Shown here: in pieces, positions 23,577 to 34,010 of the stretch | Numbering within the stretch: the stretch's first letter is position 1 | How the letters are laid out: the number at the start of each line of letters is the position of its first letter | DNA from: Megaleporinus macrocephalus | Taxonomy: Eukaryota; Chordata; Actinopteri; Characiformes; Anostomidae | NCBI GenBank assembly: GCA_021613375.1 | Contig: CM038722.1 | Location: forward strand, 28,843,403-28,907,402 | Length of the DNA: 64,000 bases | Reading direction: 5' to 3' | Notes under the pieces: model-generated | What the model saw: only the letters and a program-made list of their open reading frames with translations | What the model was told of the DNA's origin: nothing | Databases searched by the model: none | Translations under genes and position numbers: made by a program

Positions 23577-24220
23577 CATACTAACCACTACACCACCGTA
23601 CTAACCACTACACCACCGTACTAACCACTACACCACCATACTAACCACTACACCACCGTACTAACCACTACACCACCGTACTAACCACTACACCACCATA
23701 CTGACCACTACACCACCATACTAACCACTACACCACCATACTAACCACTACACCACCATACTAACCACTACACCACCGTACTAACCACTACACCACCATA
23801 CTGACCACTACACCACCATACTAACCACTACACCACCGTACTAACCACTACACCACCGTACTGACCACTACACCACCGTACTAACCACTACACCACCATA
23901 CTAACCACTACACCACCATACTAACCACTACACCACCATACTAACCACTACACCACCGTACTAACCACTACACCACCGTACTAACCTCTACACCACCGTA
24001 CTAACCACTACACCACTATACTAACCTCTACACCACCATACTAACCACTACACCACCATACTAACCACTACACCACTATACTAACCTCTACACCACCATA
24101 CTAACCACTACACCACCATACTAACCACTACACCACCATACTAACCACTACACCACCATACTAACCACTACACCACCGTACTAACCACTACACCACCATA
24201 CTAACCACTACACCACCCTA
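23561..24220 (-). repeat. Tandem array of 33 20-bp units derived from the SINE head
   Basis: Exactly 33 contiguous 20-bp units (ctaaccactacaccaccata) with no length change. The SINE-proximal unit is part of the tRNA-like head. On the minus strand, 29 of 33 units contain TGGTGTAGTGG, which fits the A-box form TGGYNNAGTGG; the exceptions are the first unit and three units with cctctacacca (23,981, 24,021, 24,081). A 60-bp trimer is repeated at 24,001 and 24,061. Only one B box is present, at the proximal end. Confidence 0.95.
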
Positions 24221-25228
24221 CCGCCTAATTATATATTCAATTTAATTATACATTTAATTCAAATGTAATTACAATCTAATTACATTTAGCAAAACTTTCT
24301 CCAGTTGTTCAGTTTTTGAGTTTAGTTAAACGTACCGGCCGACCTTTTCATCGCATGTAAATTTAAAAAAAAATAAAAAAACTCAACTAAAAAAATGGCC
24401 TGAAATTATTTGGAAAGAAGTCTTGTTCCATTGACTTACATTAAAAGTAAAGTTATTCTTTCACTGTGCTTTCAAAGGCAGACTGAGAGATTACAATGTT
24501 CAGCACCTGCTTTCTTAAAACAGATGGTTCTTCCAGTGTTCTTTAGTGAAAGCAGTTTTGGCTCGACCCGCACTCGTCTGTTTTTTTCCATCCCTCTTTT
24601 TCACCCACAGAGTCCTAATCATTTTCAAATGCCTTTTAGTTTCATTTAACTTACAGCCACCAAACTGCATGTACTCACTCAGGACAGATCCCCAGACCTC
24701 AATCCACAGACATACCCACCTGCACTCCTCTCTCTGTCATTTACTCATCCCTCGTTCCTCCCATAGAGTCCAATTCATTTTCAACCAAATCTAGTTACGG
24801 CTTGTAAAACCTTTGAAAGAACCACCCTCTACTATGCCGACCTCCAAGCAATACCTTAGCAAGCACCTGGGATACCATTGCAACAGCATAGAGACCCCTT
24901 AGCGACCGTTGTCAAGCTGCTCACGCTGCACAACCACCCTACAGATCTTTGTTTTTGCTAAACTAAATATAAGCAAGAGTCATTGTATCACAGTCATTGT
25001 ATGTGTGCGTATGAAGTGCTGTGTGCAGCTCTAACAACAAAGTCGTTCATTCAGACGGGGTCTTAAGTGGCGGTGGTGAGAAAGAGGAGCCAGAGGAATG
25101 AACAGAGAGGGATGGAAAGATGATATAAATCTTGAGGTGAAAATTTAGAAACACGTGGGGACTTGGGCTCCAAGCCCGCTGGTTGGAGTGTGAGAGAGAT
25201 ATTTTTCTTCCATTAGTGGCTATACACT
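24221..25228. other. Mostly unique stretch
   Basis: Contains a MITE fragment (listed separately). A short accttagcaagcacctggga piece near 24,851 belongs to the repeat type at 37.9 and 39.1 kb. No gene identified. Confidence 0.45.
24395..24470 (-). mobile_element. MITE family B, fragment (copy 3)
   Basis: Only the internal part is left: tatttggaaagaagtcttgt, then tccattgacttacattaaaa and agtaaag. Both terminal repeats are missing. Confidence 0.65.
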
Positions 25229-25270
25229 TGCACTCACACACACACACACACTCAGACACACACACACATG
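25229..25270. repeat. (CA)n microsatellite
   Basis: Interrupted CA tract within otherwise unique sequence. The flanking stretch 25,271-25,688 holds no recognised feature and may include conserved non-coding sequence near 25,350-25,520. Confidence 0.9.
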
Positions 25271-25688
25271 CACGGAGAACGCATTCGCTCACATCTTTAG
25301 TTAATTTACTAATCATATCATAATGGGACAAGGCCTGGTCGTAATTCACTCACAAGGCCGCATATCAGCACTGGAAACAGAAACAGAGCACGACTGTTTG
25401 CCAACAGAAGCATATGATCCTTGCGGACGAGGGAACAGAGGTGATAACGTGTCAGAATAAACGGCTGCGCTTACGACAACGCACTTATGGTTTCATTTAT
25501 TAGGTGTGAAGACCATCAACTGAATTCTTAGAAACGATATCCTTAACACTTTATGACCTTTCATCAGTTCTATATTCTGATCAGCTGAGAAACGATTGAC
25601 GTCACTGAGAAACGCTCACTCTTACACTAATCTCTCTGTCCTAACACCTGATTGGCTGTGCTATATTTAAAGCTGCACTAAAATATCG

Positions 25689-25920
25689 CCGCTGTCCAAT
25701 GAAAAACGTGTATCTACATTTTTGTCGATTTTGAGTTTTCTACATCATTTGAACAAGCCAGTGGTTGTTTACATTGTGTGAAAATTTCATGATGAATGAA
25801 CAAATAGAGGTGCTCCAAAATAGCTTGGAAAAAATTCTGGTTCCATTGACTTCTATTGAAAGTAAAGTATGCTTTTGGTCTCTCCTGTAAAGTTGCAATT
25901 TTAAAGATATGGACAGCTCC
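25689..25920 (-). mobile_element. MITE family B, copy 4
   Basis: Near full-length. It starts cgctgtccaatgaaaaacgt and ends with ggacagc, giving inverted ends. The core has tttcatgatgaatgaacaaa, agcttggaaaaaattctggt and tctcctgtaaagttgcaat. No coding capacity. Confidence 0.87.
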
Positions 25921-25924
25921 AGCT

Positions 25925-26350
25925 ACAGCAATGGACAGCTCCAGCGCTGGAATATGATTGGCCAGGTCTGTTTGAAGCCGTTATAAAATATTTACTATAA
26001 AATAGACAGTTCCAATTCTAAAATCCGACTGACTGAGCCAAGAGTATTTATTAAATATTAATTATAAAACTGATATTTTTGGTTGGCTGAACTATATTTA
26101 GCCATGAGAAATGCTCATTGTAAAACAAACCTCTGCTCTGAAATTTGATTGGCTGAGCCAAATTTGGAGACATTTTAAAATATTTACTGTAAAATGGCTA
26201 ATTAGTGTTCCAAAATCTGATTGGCTGAGTTAAATCTCAAGTCATTATAAAATATTAATTATGAAAAAGATTGTTTTGGTTTGAAAATAAAATCAGCCGA
26301 CACTCATATTGAATCAAATTTTTTGGTTCTAAAACCTGATTGGCTCATCA
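25925..26350. repeat. Degenerate tandem repeat rich in TGATTGGCTGA
   Basis: About four to five diverged units of roughly 80-100 bp. Each combines ctaaaatctgattggctgag with ttataaaatatttactgtaa. ATTGGC words (reverse CCAAT boxes) recur at 25,958, 26,147, 26,219 and 26,340, and a further one at 25,651 lies upstream of the MITE. The MITE at 25,689 seems to interrupt this array. Confidence 0.6.
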
Positions 26351-26477
26351 TAGAGCTCATGGTTATAGAACTCATTCCGAGTCACTTACAATGACACACA
26401 TTCGACTGAACACATCAACTAAACAGATGCTAACTTTTATAATTTAATAATTAGTAAACTGAAGATATAAACAGTTA

Positions 26478-26964
26478 AGTCACATTATTATGACCACTTC
26501 CTATTTTTGACGCCTCATAGATGGCAGCTTATGGTCTGGGGAATGTTTTTGTGGCCCCACTCATCCATGTGGAATCCATCCTTGCAGATCACGTACACCA
26601 TACATGCTGATGGTCTTTTCTGGGGCAGATGGGATCTTCCAGCAAGACAGTGCGACACATAACATGACTAGAAATGTCCCACATTGGTTGGAAGAGCTGA
26701 CCAAGTACTGCTCTGGACCCCTAATTCCCCAGACATGAGCCCTACTAAGCAATTGTGGGACCACCTGGATTGTTGTGTTCACTCTATGAATCCTCCCACA
26801 GTTGCACTCTCCAGCAGTTGTGAAATGCACTGCATTTAGCATGGCTCCAGATACCTGTGACAACCTGCCAGGACCTTATTGAGTCTCCCAGTCCGTCGAG
26901 CTGTTGTCTGTGCTGCACACAGCGGCTACTCTGGATATTAGATGGCGGTCATAATAATGTGACT
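26478..26964 (+). mobile_element. Internally deleted Tc1/mariner-like element
   Basis: The ends agtcacattattatgacc (26,478-26,495) and ggtcataataatgtgact (26,947-26,964) are perfect 18-bp inverted repeats. The interior is about 450 bp, far shorter than the 1.2-1.6 kb of intact relatives, and keeps only the C-terminal part of a transposase-like sequence. Confidence 0.83.
26520..26942 (+). pseudogene. Tc1/mariner transposase C-terminal relic
   Basis: In one frame GIFQQDSATHNMTRNVPHW can be read; the FQQD block is the second catalytic aspartate region of Tc1/mariner DDE transposases. After a frame change, PDMSPTKQLWDHLDC follows, equivalent to the NSPDLNPIE-x-LWD block, in which the usual Glu after Pro-Ile is replaced. 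Stops and frameshifts make it inactive. Confidence 0.75.
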
Positions 26965-27418
26965 CGACTCGATGTTATAATAGACAACAGAAACTAAGAA
27001 CTAAGAGAGGTTTAGAGGATATACTCACAAAAAATACTACTTCTAATGTTAGTTGTTAGCACAGAAAAGAGTCTGAGCTCGGAGTGATTCAGATGTTACA
27101 GCCTCCTCTGACTGCCTTTAATATTGCACGCTGTTGTTGCTGTTGCCACAGGCTGAAGAAACTGCGTTGCGACTACTCAAATCCGAACATTGAGATTGGC
27201 TGCAGATGGTCTTTAGTATTCAGCCCTGACCCGACCTTGACCCCAGCATTATTATTCCTATCCGTGTGGGTAGAAGGAGTTGAGTGAGTGTAGCTGCATC
27301 CTGACAGAACAAGACTTATAGCTGACATAGTAAAAGTGGGAGAAAGTAAGGATGATAAGCAGATGCATGATGAAGCTCACAGATAGCTCTGGAGTAATTT
27401 GAAAGAAACTAGTGGAGA
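26965..27418. other. Unique stretch
   Basis: No gene or repeat recognised between the Tc1-like element and the family A piece. Confidence 0.45.
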
Positions 27419-27600
27419 AACACAGGAGAAGGTCTAGATTCTAAACTTTCAATCCAAGCCACATTCGTTGGATATTGTGTTATAATTGAAACTTGATAAA
27501 AAGTTGTTGTTTTATTGTTTAAATTAGCTAAAACCTGTCAATACAGATTCAATAGTTACATCAATTCTTGATAAAACTATGCAAATGATTGTGTAATTGC
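27419..27600 (+). repeat. Dispersed repeat family A, 3' part (copy 7)
   Basis: Matches the reverse complement of 30,195-29,960: gagaaggtctagattct, aacttgataaaaagttgttg, cctgtcaatacag and ctatgcaaatgattgtgtaa. It is cut at 27,600 by the hAT-like element that follows; a few bases of its continuation may resume at 29,404. Confidence 0.75.
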
Positions 27601-29403
27601 CAGACATGGGGCCAAGTCACTAAGGGTGTTTTCACACCAGCAGTAGTCAGTCTAGTTAAAGACTCTGGTTCGTTTGCACTCTTGGTGCGGTTCGTTTTGG
27701 CAGGTGTGAAAACAGTAATCACACTCGAGAGGAGGTGGTCTTGGTCCGGTTCCAAACGAACTCTGGAGCGATTCGTTTGTGGTGAGAACGTGATCTGACC
27801 TCGATCCAACCCAAGTATTAGATGTACTCCTCAAGTTTGATCTAAACATCTCCTGCAGCCAGGTGTGCTCTGGGTTATAGGATGCGGCAGACGGCGTAAA
27901 CAGAGAACTGGAGAACTGTAGCAGCTAACAGGTCGAGGACAATAGAGCGAGGTCTCTCTTGCACTAGCAGTGAGGGACGTTGTCTACCTGATATTTGAAG
28001 TGAACTGGGTGTTCTGCAGGTGGACTGTAGTTTGGTACATTGCCCAGGTTATTATTACAGCTATGAACAGATGCTGTCTCTTCTCCACGCCAGATAGCTC
28101 TGACCAATCAGAGGAGACGACGTGCTCACGTGGTTTGTTGGGGTGCATTTTGGTGCGTAAGTGTGAAAACAAACCTAACCAAGGAGGAAACACTCAAAGT
28201 AAACAAACTCATTAACCGATCCGGTCCAGTGAAACAAACTACAGGTGTGAAAACTCCCTAAGTTGCAAGTAACAAGTAAGTCTCAAGTCTTGACAATCAA
28301 GTCTCGAGTCAAGTCCCAAGTCAATACAAGGAAGTCTACAGTCAAGTCTTAAACTTCGAGTCCTAGTCAAGTCACCAGATGTAACACCAATTCAGTATTT
28401 AAAACAATTGATGCAGTTGATTAGTAGTATATTAAACTAACATTAATATAACATTAACATTTTTAAAGTTTGTATTATAACAAAAATAACTAATATAATT
28501 AGATCATTTCAAGCAGTTCTAATCACCAATCACCTCATTACCAGTCCAATCACCTCATTACCAGTCCATTACCAGTTAAAACAGGTGTTGAAGCAGAAAA
28601 CCACTAAAATGTGAGGCAGTGGGCCTTGAAGGCCGAGGCTGAGAAACACTGCACTGTATGGAAGTATCAGTACATATTACACCTACAGGAATTTTAATAA
28701 TCACATTCTAAACCCATAAGCATTAATATCTGGACGGGTCTTTCAGTTCTAACAGCATGTGTGACTCTGCAGTAGCTCTGCATGTACTGATCAGTCTTCA
28801 GCACTTCTTCTGCACTACTTGAACACCTCCTGTCTGAGATGCTGAGCTTCCTAAATGCTTTAATGTTTCAGTAAAGTTCTCAGTGGACGGTGGAAGATCT
28901 AGGAGGGATGAACAGAGGCAGAGAGCTTCCTTCACATTAGCTGCTGTTTATCATTATGTCGCTAAGTTTTCTAGCTTGTTAGCCAGCTAGCTAGCTAACT
29001 GCTATATGTGAAATACACATAACAGAGACTTACTGACTTACTGATCTTTGTAGGGATTATTTTCTGGAGCATGTAGTTCCACGTCTCCAGACAAATTCAA
29101 CACTGGTGCCCCCCCAAAGCTTCCTGTGATTGGCTGCAAAACTTCACTTGTTGCTAGGTTGCCTAGCGTTACAGCACCATTTAATACAAACTGATGAGTT
29201 ATGTTATTCAGTTTTCCTTATTTACTATGTTAAAATAGGGTGGCCAGTCTTTCAAGTCTTAAAGCTCAAGTCCAATTCCAAGTCCTAGTCAGTAAAGGTA
29301 AAGTCTAAGTCAAGCCACAAGTCTTTAGTGATGTTGTCAAGTCAAGTCACAAGTCATCAGCTTAGTTACTCGAGTTGGACTCTAGTCCAAGTCATGTGAC
29401 TTG
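27601..29403. mobile_element. hAT-like element of the 'caagtc' type, interrupted by a MITE
   Basis: Flanked by an identical 8-bp (possibly 10-bp) direct repeat gtaattgc at 27,593-27,600 and 29,404-29,411. The left end has ccaagtcac and the right end gtgacttg in inverted orientation. Blocks rich in aagtc words lie inside both ends (28,264-28,380 and 29,250-29,400). Without the inserted MITE it is about 1.16 kb. No transposase frame is visible. Superfamily is inferred from duplication length. Confidence 0.72.
27624..28259. mobile_element. PIF/Harbinger-type MITE
   Basis: The ends GGGTGTTTTCACACC and GGGAGTTTTCACACC (right end reverse-complemented) match at 14 of 15 positions. Both are flanked by TAA (27,621-27,623 and 28,260-28,262), fitting the TWA target duplication of PIF/Harbinger elements. 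It is 636 bp with no transposase. It sits inside the element at 27,601-29,403. Confidence 0.85.
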
Positions 29404-29584
29404 GTAATTGCCATTAAATAGTGAAGGGAAACAAGTGTAATAACTAGAGCTGGTAAAAGATACAGTATTGGGTATCTGGGTGATATTCTTTGGTAACATT
29501 AATTGATTTAAACCGGTAAAAATGACTAAGGAGTCCAATTTAAAAGTGAATCTTGCCTATTTAATATAAAAACAAAACCAAGAG

Positions 29585-29870
29585 CTAGACACCAAGATAG
29601 AGATCTCAGTTCGGGACTGAAGGGCAAACTGAAACTGTGTTCTAGGTGTAATATTTAAAAAAAATACATAACAAAAATAAGAAGAAGTGCGAAATAAAGA
29701 ACAGGGATATGAAACAAGCTGACTATAACAATCACTGAAAGAAAATTTGATATCACCATGTCATACCTATACAGCTAAAGGCAACAGAGCATCAGTTAAT
29801 GTTGTGAGTATATGATCATTGGCTGGGTGACGAGCTGAATACACTACTATGCACAAGTCTTAGGCACCTA
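29585..29870. repeat. Diverged direct repeat, copy 1
   Basis: Shares a series of blocks with 31,114-31,364: ctagacacca, tagagatctcagttcggg, gatatgaaacaagctgacta, gatatcaccatgtcatacc and the closing taggcacct. The closing motif resembles the end of a Tc1/mariner-like element. Class unknown. Confidence 0.75.
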
Positions 29871-29954
29871 AGCTGATTGGTTTAAAGCTTTTATCTTGGC
29901 AATGAGAGTATCTTCACCTGTAAGCAAAAAAATACCACTAGAACAGATGTAAAT

Positions 29955-30534
29955 AAGGCAGTTACACAATCATTTGCATAGTTATATCAAGAATTGTATC
30001 AAGAATGTCTTCAGAGGCGCCTACTGTATTGACAGGTTTAAGCTGATTTAATGACAAAAAAAGAGCAAAACACACTGCAAATTTATATTCTGCACAATAA
30101 AACAACAACTTTTTATCAAGTTTTAATCATAACACAATATCCAACCTGAAAGTGGTTTGGATTGAAAGTTCAGAATCTAGACCTTCTCCAGTGTACGCAC
30201 AACAAATACCATTAGAACAAATGTAAATAAGCATGAATACAATACAAAATAACATAAATATCTTATTGTGAAAGAAGTAGATCATATCTTGAGCTCCAGT
30301 TTGAAGAACAAAATGTAGTTCTAGATTTCTCCTGGACGCCCCAGACATTGTATGAATGTATTCAGTTCCTTCAGCAGCAATCTTGATTTAGCTTAATGAA
30401 GTACTGAGCAGTCAAAGCAGGTATTAGATGAGAACTGTAAATAATACTGGGTTGTTTCCACAAGGAGAAGCTTGGAAAGGTTAAATAAACACACTGACGT
30501 ATGTAAAACTATTACTTACTGTATTAATATTGTT

Positions 30535-30540
<6 letters not shown>
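29955..30540 (-). repeat. Dispersed repeat family A, longest copy (copy 4)
   Basis: Minus-strand copy that keeps the 5' part (cttactgtattaatattg at the right), the landmark tctcctggacgccccagaca near 30,329, and the 3' part shared with 27,419-27,600. A 73-codon frame (30,348-30,127) begins MSGASRRNLELHFVLQTGAQ; related codons recur in the 45.8 kb copy. The word accattagaacaaatgtaaa near 30,210 recurs with changes near 29,931, suggesting an internal duplication of about 280 bp. Confidence 0.8.

Positions 30541-30600
<60 letters not shown>
30537..30600. repeat. (TA)n microsatellite
   Basis: Pure TA tract directly at the 5' end of family A copy 4. Confidence 0.98.
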
Positions 30601-30604
<4 letters not shown>

Positions 30605-31113
30605 GTTTGACTGAGCAAATATATATCTTAAATAATATATTTTTGTATATAATATAATATAGTATGTGTCTAAAACAGTACTGTATATTTACAGTACTAA
30701 ACAGTATCTATTGTGACTGGCTAAATTGGTCATACGGCCCACACAGAGCATGACAACAAATAAAAGAACAGCACCACATTGAGGTGTTAACTAAGATCTG
30801 CTAATATAATAAATCAATGTGTGCAAAATAGAGAAGATCAAAGATTTTACCACACGTTTCTCACTCGCTGGATCAGTGAAGCAGTTTATCACAGCAGGCT
30901 GTACTAATGACTGGATGCAGCACTATCAGACACTTCCAGCTGACCAGTAACTGCTCTGTTGACCAATGTTCGCCATAAGCGTAATCGTTCTCAGAGAGCA
31001 GGTGAGGCTGGTTTCTTTTCTGGGTGACTGCTTCATTGATCTTGGTTCACTGTCTCACTTTGCATAACTGAGGTAGCCTAGCTTTAAACTGTGGTAGCTC
31101 TGGTCACCTCTGG
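30601..31113. other. Unique stretch
   Basis: No gene or repeat family recognised. Confidence 0.45.
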
Positions 31114-31364
31114 TCTAGACACCAACATAGAGATCTCAGTTCGGGCCTGAAGGGCAAATGAGCACTGGAACTGTAGCAGGTGTTGTATGTGTAGTATTAA
31201 AAACACATAGGAAAATAATAAGAAGTGAGAAATAAAGGGATATGAAACAAGCTGACTATAACAACCACTGAACTTCATCATTATGTTTCAGTGAAGGATC
31301 TGATATCACCATGTCATACCCATATAGCTACAGGTAACCTACTGTGTAAAAGTTTTAGGCACCT
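31114..31364. repeat. Diverged direct repeat, copy 2
   Basis: Partner of 29,585-29,870 in the same orientation, ending in taggcacct. Together the two copies bracket family A copy 4 and the (TA)n tract. Confidence 0.75.
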
Positions 31365-32295
31365 ACAACTTGTACTTGTACTCACTTGGATTCAGGTACA
31401 CATACTTCAGTAAAATACTGCTGGAGGTGTACTCTGCAGAGTATTTTATAACAGTAATACTTTAACTTCTACTCAAGTGTGTTCAGCAGTAAAGAAGTCT
31501 ACTCACATTTTCAGTCATTGATATTTACTCATTTCTTTTTTGTGTTTCATTTTAAGTTGTGATGAAAACCAGTACTGCTTTGTGATTTGTCACATCTCTA
31601 GAAGTGTAGCGTTTTTTTTTAGACCAAAACAATAAACAAATAGAGCAGAAAAAAATCAGCTTCTGTGCTGATATAGATGTTGAATTGACTAAGATGTTCC
31701 ACTGCAGTTGCTCTGTTTTACCTTTAAAAATTTAGTGTCCAGGTTGACTTTATATTTTAAGTTATTTGAACTTGAAATAATATGTTTCGGGGCTGAAAAC
31801 TAAATAATTCTTGTTGTTCTGCTGGGTGACCGGAAGGTTGCCAATTTGATCCCCTGGCCCAACAGCACACGACTGAAGTGCCCTTGAGCAAGACACCTTA
31901 CCCCCAACTGCTCCCCAGGCGCTGTGCATAGAGTTTTCCCACTGCTTCGGGCAAGTGTGCTCACTGCCCCCTAGTGTGTGTGTTCACTAGGGTGTGTGTA
32001 TGAATGTGTTTCACTGCACAGATGGGTTAAAAGCGGATGTCAGATTCTGCCGTATGCTTCTCAGTTCTGTTCATTTACAATTTAAAATTCAATTGCCTTC
32101 GAATTTGAAGGCAGCAAGAACATCAACTTCTTAAAATTAAATCAGCTTTCTTTTTTAATGCTGCACTTTAGTTTTTTTGATCTCATACTTTTGCACTTCT
32201 ACTCAAGCTAACTTTATTAAAAGGCACTTTTACCTGAGTTTGAATTTTACCCAAGTATTAATACTTTTATTTGAATATTAATCTAGGCTGTAAAA
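31365..32295. mobile_element. Decayed DNA-element relic carrying a SINE
   Basis: The outer parts contain inverted-looking words (acttctactcaagtgt near 31,466; ttttacccaagtattaatac near 32,248) typical of a common fish DNA repeat built around acttaagta words. Ends are not precise and no target duplication was found. The tRNA-type SINE at 31,823 lies within it. Confidence 0.4.
31823..32065 (+). mobile_element. tRNA-derived SINE (second type)
   Basis: The head ggtgaccggaaggttgcc with atttgatcccc corresponds to a tRNA B-box region. The body shows gaagtgcccttgagcaagac, ccaactgctccccaggcgct and gtgctcactgccccctagtg, characteristic of an abundant fish SINE. It ends near 32,065 without a clear tail. 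It is a different family from the SINE at 21.6-23.6 kb. Confidence 0.8.
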
Positions 32296-32972
32296 GTGCT
32301 TCGTTGGTACAACATAAATAAAACAACTTTAAGTGGTAAGAAGCACAATAACTAGTTTCATTCAACCTAAAAATGCAGCTTGAACAAACAAATCTTTCAA
32401 TCAAAGTCCTTTTTGGAGTTGAATAAAACTAATTCAGCACTTTTTACAGGGTGCTGTACCCACATACGACTCCTTGTATCAATCGAAAGAACCTTTTATG
32501 CTGACCATACACTAGAAGACTTTTAAAAGACTCTGAAAAGGATTATAAAAGATTAAATATTAAAATATTAAAGATTAAATTAAAGATTATAGTCTGACAT
32601 CCTCTCACATCTAAAGACTAGTCACAGACTTTTAGTCAATTACAAGCTATGATTTTGCAAAGACCTTTCAGACCTTTCAGGGATCTTTCAGAATCACAAG
32701 ACTGCCACTAGATTATTTCCCATATATATGATTGAAGTTAGCAATATTCAGCTTACATGTACTGTTCACTGCTGGGCTAATTGTTAACACTGTAGCCCCG
32801 TTCGGCTGGGATTTCGAGGGCTTCAGCGATTTCTGTCCACCGTTTTTTTTCTTTTCCACTCTGTCATGGTATAAATGGGAAGACACTTTTGATAACTCCA
32901 CAGCTCCACCAGCTTCTCCTTTCGTTCAGTGAAGGAAATCCACTGTTTCCGAACCCTCGCCAGACTCCCCTT
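32296..32972. other. Unique stretch
   Basis: A/T-rich, with local attaaag duplications near 32,550-32,595. No gene or repeat family recognised. Confidence 0.45.
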
Positions 32973-33824
32973 TAGGGTTATTATCGTTAACTAAAACGAA
33001 CTAAATAACGAAAACTGAAATTGAGAATACATTTTCGTTAACTGAAATAAATAAATAACCATAAACAATCGATAACTAAGTGGAACTGTATTATGCATTT
33101 ACAAACCTAAATAAAATGAACTGAAATTATAGATAGAACACCATTCGTTTTCGTGTTTGTCAATCTATTCATAAGCATTATGGACTGATATTAAATACAT
33201 TTTTTTCCCACTTGAGCAGTTTTACGTTAACTGCCGGCGCCGTACGGCACCGTGATGCCATTGCTTGTTTAGGGTCCGTTCTGCTCTCAATCTCAATCTC
33301 AAAGTCCATTTGAGAAGCTTGCACGAGAGGGCTAACCGCGAGTACCTTGACGAGCTTGACAGGGAAGTAGCTCCCCTGAAAGTGCAGCCACATCCTGGCC
33401 AGGTAGCACCGGGAAGGAAACAACCATTTCGGACAGCTTTCACCGGCGACCAAGCTGCTGGTTAGTTAATACGCAGGAGCGGAAGAATGCATTGGTAAAC
33501 ACGGTTATTAAAACTGGGACGTCCACACGACTATGTGACCGGTTGCCTTAAAAAAGTTTAGCATTTCACTCGAACCAGAATTCAACTCTCGCAGTGCTGC
33601 AAGAGTGAATAACCTTTATTGAGTTTTTATTTCACAATATTTATTCTGACCTGAAGAATAGCACAACGTGTAAAAAAACTAAAACTAATACTAGAACTAA
33701 TGAAAACTAAACTAAAACTAAGCAGTAATAAAAAATAATAACTAATAAAAACTAGCAAACCCACTCTAAAAACTAATTAAATAAAACTAAACTATAGTTA
33801 AAAATCCAAAACTATTATAACCTT
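32973..33824. mobile_element. Non-autonomous DNA transposon of the 'aactaaaact' type
   Basis: The left end agggttattatcgttaacta and right end (reverse complement aaggttataatagttttgg) are imperfect inverted repeats. Inside both ends are A-rich words such as aactaaaac (32,990-33,090 and 33,675-33,800). The GC-richer centre (33,220-33,470) has overlapping short frames on both strands that I cannot assign. Superfamily uncertain. Confidence 0.6.
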
Positions 33825-34007
33825 GCTTCCTTCCTAGTCTAACTTCTTTACCCGCCAGACATTCCTGGACTTGCCTCACGGCCTCTCGTTTGGTGGTGAA
33901 TAGAGCTCTCCTATTGGTTGTCAACAATGTTCACGTCACTATTTGTGTAAGTCAAGACTTAAGACATACGATAATATTAAACACGGTTGACTTTATTCCG
34001 ACATTGG

Positions 34008-34010
<3 letters not shown>

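Larger units (their letters stand above)
21576..23580 (-). mobile_element. tRNA-derived SINE, interrupted by a hAT-like element
   Basis: On the minus strand, the 5' head (23,580 down to 23,521) reads like a tRNA: a D-arm/A-box region, gcctcacagcaaga, and the B-box region gggttggattccc. The body follows (ctccgggtactccgggttcc, cccacagtccaaac) to 23,432. The element then resumes at 21,666 with acatgcacgttgattggtca and ends in a (GGAT)n tail at 21,580-21,594. The interruption is exactly the element at 21,667-23,431. This SINE type is widespread in fish. A weak possible flanking duplication (ttaattac) lies just outside both ends. Confidence 0.85.

Noticed and set aside
23521..23580. Functional tRNA gene
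   Set aside because: The tRNA-like arms are incomplete, the B box is altered and the segment continues into a SINE body.
23561..24220. CRISPR-like regular array
   Set aside because: Units are contiguous with no unique spacers, next to a SINE and in vertebrate DNA, so it is a minisatellite.
26561..26863. 100-codon minus-strand frame
   Set aside because: It is antisense to the Tc1/mariner transposase remnant.
30127..30348. Small host gene starting MSGASRRNLE
   Set aside because: The same sequence is dispersed in several repeat copies across the window, with different downstream frames.
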